A stretch of DNA of 5,898 bases from Lysobacterales bacterium CG02_land_8_20_14_3_00_62_12. GTDB lineage: Bacteria; Pseudomonadota; Gammaproteobacteria; Xanthomonadales; Ahniellaceae. Made by a program: the position numbers and the translations under genes. Under the pieces are notes generated by a model. The model searched no databases. It saw only the letters and a program-made list of their open reading frames with translations, and was not told the DNA's origin. The DNA lies in assembly GCA_002785585.1 (NCBI GenBank), contig PEUI01000241.1, positions 177 to 6,074 on the forward strand, given 5' to 3'. Positions 3,358 to 5,898 of this stretch are shown here, in pieces (the stretch's first letter is position 1; the number at the start of each line of letters is the position of its first letter).

Positions 3358-5694
3358 ATGAACCCGACCCGTAGCACCGATTTGATCCAGCCGAGGCCGT
3401 TGCTTTGGCGCTTTTTGTCGCACGATTCCGCGTGGCTCGGGGTGCGGCGTGGTTGCTGGGCGGCGCGGGTCGCGCGCCATCGCCGACTGCTCGCCCCGAT
3501 CATCGTGCTGGCGTTGGCGGCGCCCAGTCTGGCGTTTGCCCAGGCGGTGTGCCCGGTGGCGGTGGCGTGTCCGGCGTGCGCGGCACCGATGTTTGCGGCA
3601 GCGGCCGATGCCGTTGGGGTGCTGTCCACGCCACGCGAGCTGGTCGATGCTTATCTGGATGCGGAAAACTTCGCCATCGTTTCGGAAAATGTGTACCAGG
3701 CCGAGGGGGCGGTCGCGTTCCAACGTGCCGATCAGCATTTGTGGACCGAAAAACTTCAGTACGACGGCAACCAGGGCCAGGTCACGATTAAAGTGCCGCT
3801 GCGCTTTCAGGATAAGGATCTGCTCGGAACCGCCGATCATGGCTATTGGCGCGAAGACGGCGACAGTCGCTTCGATCGGGTGAAATTTCAGTTGCGCAGC
3901 GGCAAAGGCAATGGCCGCGCCGACTATGTCACCCTGGCCAGCGATGACGTGACGCATTTGTACCGGGCTTCGTTCACCGGTTGCGACCCCGAGCACGCGG
4001 CGTGGAGCGTGCATGCTCGTCAGTTGACGCTGAACCACGACAAGGGTCGTGGTAGCGCTCGGCACGCAACGCTGCACCTGGGATCGGTGCCGGTGTTTTA
4101 TCTGCCGGTGCTCAGTTTTTCGATTGATGGGCGGCGCAAGAGCGGCCTGCTGCCGCCGTCGATTGGCAACTCCAGCAATGCTGGCTTTGAGTTGACGCTG
4201 CCGGTGTACCTGAATCTGGCACCCAACTACGATGCCACCGTGCGGCCGCGCTTGCTGACCGAACGTGGCCTGATGCTCGGTGGTGAGTTTCGTTATCTTG
4301 ACCGCGACTACTCCGGCGAGACCAATTTTGATTACCTGCCCAGTGACCATGGCCGCAGCAGCAGCGGCAGCGGCAGCACCAGCCCCGATCAGCGCTATTG
4401 GGTAGACTTGAAACATCGTCAGCGCTTTGGCAATCATTGGTGGATGAATGCCGACCTGCGCGATGTCTCGGATGATCGTTATTTCGAAGACTTCGGCAAT
4501 TCTTTGGCGGCGGTATCCACCAGTCTGCTGCCGTCCTCGCTGTATATGAGTGGACGTGGCCGCGCCTGGTCGTTGAGCTTCGGGGCGGATCGATTTTTGG
4601 TCACCGATCCGCGTTTTGCCCGCGCGGCTACTCCCTTCAACCGCTTGCCACGTATCGTCGGCAGTGCGGCAACTACCAATTATTCGGGGCCGGTGCTGGG
4701 CGCCGATGCCGAGTTTGTGAGCTTCAGCAAAGGCGATTTCAGCGATGGCGCGCGCCTCGATGTAACGCCTTGGGCCACCTGGCCATTGGCCGGCGCCAGT
4801 TGGTTTCTGCGTCCGCGGCTGGCCTACCGCAGTACCAGCTATCAACTGAATCGGTCGGGCAACCAAAATCCGCAGCGGCAATTGCCGATTGTCAGTCTGG
4901 ATGCCGGGTTGTTGTTTGATCGCCCGGTCGGCAGCCGGGGCTGGACGCAGACGTTGGAGCCGCGGCTGTTTGCGTTGCAGGTTCCCTATCGCAATCAGGA
5001 CGACCTGCCGGTGTTCGACACCCAGGAACTCACCTTCAGTTTTGCCCAGTTGTTTCGCGAAAACAACTTCAGCGGCGCTGATCGGCAAACCGATGCCAGC
5101 CAAGTGACCTTGGCCTTGACCTCGCGGGTGCAAGACCAGGGCGGCCGCGAGCGTTTGCGCGCCAGCTTCGGTCAGGTCTTGTATTTCAGCAAACCCGACG
5201 TGGTGCTGCCCGGGCAACCGACCCGCAGCAGTGCCGGGTCGGCTTATGTCGCCGAATTGGGGGTATCGCTGTCCGACGATTGGACGCTGAACGTGTCGCA
5301 GCAGTGGGATCCGGAAATTCGTCAGACGACGTTGGGAACGTTTGCGGCGCAGTATCGGTTTGCCGGTACGGGTGTCGTTAACGCTGCCTATCGCTATCGC
5401 TTTGGCGAGCTCGAACAAACCGATTTTTCGGCGGCGATACCGCTCAATCCGCGCTGGAAACTGGTGCTGCGGCACAACCAGAGTTGGCGTGATCACAAAC
5501 TGCTGGAAGCCTTTGGTGGATTTGAGTACGACAGCTGCTGTTACGCCGTGCGCCTGCTCGGCCGCCGCTTCGTGCGCAATCTGGAAGGCAACCTGAGCAC
5601 CGGCATCTCGCTGGAGCTGGAACTCAAGGGCCTGGCCAACATTGGTACCAACACCAGTGACTTTTTACAGCGTGCTATTCTCGGCTATCACTGA
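3358..5694 (+). CDS. lptD: LPS-assembly outer-membrane protein LptD
   Basis: LptD (OstA/Imp) is the outer-membrane barrel that, with lipoprotein LptE, takes lipopolysaccharide from the periplasmic LptA bridge and inserts it in the outer leaflet. This copy is 778 aa, close to E. coli LptD (784). A signal peptide core RRLLAPIIVLALAAPSLAFA ends near A61/Q62. The periplasmic OstA/LptA-like jellyroll covers about 93-235 (DAENFAIVSENVYQAEGAVA onward), and the barrel about 240-778. Family marks include FNRLPRIVGSA, VPYRNQDDLPVFDT, LFRENNFSGADRQTDASQVT, YDSCCYAVRLLGRR and a GTNTSDFLQRAILGY end. The cysteines needed for the two inter-domain disulfides are present: an N-terminal Cys (65, 71 or 74), C209 in TGCDPE, and the pair C727/C728. 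Three N-terminal cysteines are more than the usual one. ATG 3358 lacks a clear Shine-Dalgarno sequence and gives a 43-residue stretch before the hydrophobic core, so a start further in, such as GTG 3442, is possible. surA, a common downstream neighbour, does not start in the window. Confidence 0.97.
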   Translation: MNPTRSTDLIQPRPLLWRFLSHDSAWLGVRRGCWAARVARHRRLLAPIIVLALAAPSLAFAQAVCPVAVACPACAAPMFAAAADAVGVLSTPRELVDAYLDAENFAIVSENVYQAEGAVAFQRADQHLWTEKLQYDGNQGQVTIKVPLRFQDKDLLGTADHGYWREDGDSRFDRVKFQLRSGKGNGRADYVTLASDDVTHLYRASFTGCDPEHAAWSVHARQLTLNHDKGRGSARHATLHLGSVPVFYLPVLSFSIDGRRKSGLLPPSIGNSSNAGFELTLPVYLNLAPNYDATVRPRLLTERGLMLGGEFRYLDRDYSGETNFDYLPSDHGRSSSGSGSTSPDQRYWVDLKHRQRFGNHWWMNADLRDVSDDRYFEDFGNSLAAVSTSLLPSSLYMSGRGRAWSLSFGADRFLVTDPRFARAATPFNRLPRIVGSAATTNYSGPVLGADAEFVSFSKGDFSDGARLDVTPWATWPLAGASWFLRPRLAYRSTSYQLNRSGNQNPQRQLPIVSLDAGLLFDRPVGSRGWTQTLEPRLFALQVPYRNQDDLPVFDTQELTFSFAQLFRENNFSGADRQTDASQVTLALTSRVQDQGGRERLRASFGQVLYFSKPDVVLPGQPTRSSAGSAYVAELGVSLSDDWTLNVSQQWDPEIRQTTLGTFAAQYRFAGTGVVNAAYRYRFGELEQTDFSAAIPLNPRWKLVLRHNQSWRDHKLLEAFGGFEYDSCCYAVRLLGRRFVRNLEGNLSTGISLELELKGLANIGTNTSDFLQRAILGYH

Positions 5695-5802
5695 CTGTTA
5701 TTGCCGCTGATCGGGTCTGCGTCGGTTAGCCGCTGGCGTCAATTCTGTTCAAGTTCACCTTCGGGCTGCTTAGGCGTCGCGCAGAAATAACTTACCCATC
5801 TT
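5695..5802. other. Intergenic stretch after lptD
   Basis: About 100 nt with no open frame carrying a ribosome binding site and no clear hairpin followed by T residues. The part from 5771 (taggcgtcgcgcagaaataa) may already belong to the repeat element that follows, if its outer arm continues beyond the window. Confidence 0.5.
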
Positions 5803-5898
5803 GCTGATCCTTATCGCCCGCCTGCGTCGTTGCACAAAGCGTCACATAGTCCGACTATGCTCCACTTTGTGCGCCTTGCAGGCGAACGAAAGTCCTGC
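5803..5898. repeat. Nested palindromic intergenic element, cut by the window end
   Basis: Three pairs of perfect arms are nested around position 5852: CATAGTC 5845-5851 with GACTATG 5853-5859; GCACAAAG 5832-5839 with CTTTGTGC 5865-5872; and CGCCTGC 5819-5825 with GCAGGCG 5878-5884. The inner gap is symmetric (5 and 5 nt) and the outer nearly so (6 and 5 nt). Further out, gctgatccttatcg (5803-5816) partly matches the complement of cgaaagtcctgc (5887-5898). The structure therefore very likely extends past the last base. It looks like a REP or MITE-like dispersed element rather than a simple terminator. It may still block transcription downstream of lptD. Confidence 0.85.

Noticed and set aside
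4357..4383. AGC/GGC-rich run in lptD as a phase-variation repeat
   Set aside because: It encodes a short Ser/Gly loop with in-frame trinucleotides and too few perfect units. Slippage would not cause a frameshift.
3250..5496. 748-codon open frame on the minus strand opposite lptD
   Set aside because: The plus strand encodes a clear LptD with family motifs throughout. The minus frame is an antisense by-product of high GC and codon bias, and its translation is rich in Arg, Gln and His with no recognisable domain.

Overview
The window reads as chromosomal DNA of a GC-rich gammaproteobacterium, most likely from the Xanthomonadales/Lysobacterales (Rhodanobacteraceae-like). Three things suggest this: an intact LptD outer-membrane LPS translocon; a secreted beta-propeller protein ending in the short tail LLFTDGFE, a type of ending I associate with exported proteins of that order; and several dispersed intergenic palindromes. 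The placement is inference from protein style, not from a marker-gene comparison.

Layout. Positions 1-147 (+) are the C-terminal end of a small protein, probably an antitoxin, followed 10 nt later by a complete PIN-domain protein (158-682, +); together they look like a type II toxin-antitoxin pair cut by the window edge. Positions 684-780 are a large inverted repeat built of 9-nt units. Positions 806-1065 (-) are the decayed, frameshifted C-terminal end of an IS1595-like transposase. Positions 1123-1410 (-) encode a 95-aa three-helix membrane protein with a strong ribosome binding site. It is bracketed exactly by a perfect 9-bp inverted repeat containing GTTAGCT/AGCTAAC, and an attC-like palindrome lies at 1439-1523. 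This unit looks like a solitary integron gene cassette whose downstream attC was truncated by the transposon remnant. Positions 1524-1880 hold no convincing gene.

The second half holds two envelope genes on the + strand: a seven-repeat TolB/PD40-like propeller with a signal peptide (1881-3194) and lptD (3358-5694). LptD carries the periplasmic OstA/LptA-like domain, the barrel, and the cysteines expected for its two-disulfide architecture. The last 200 nt contain no gene start. They end in a strong nested palindrome centred at 5852, whose outer arms appear to continue past the window edge.

Working together: LptD inserts lipopolysaccharide into the outer leaflet. The propeller is exported through Sec and may sit in the periplasm or outside the cell, but nothing in the sequence ties it to LptD beyond adjacency. 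The region from 1 to about 1523 has an accessory character (toxin-antitoxin pair, transposon debris, possible cassette, repeats), while lptD is core genome.
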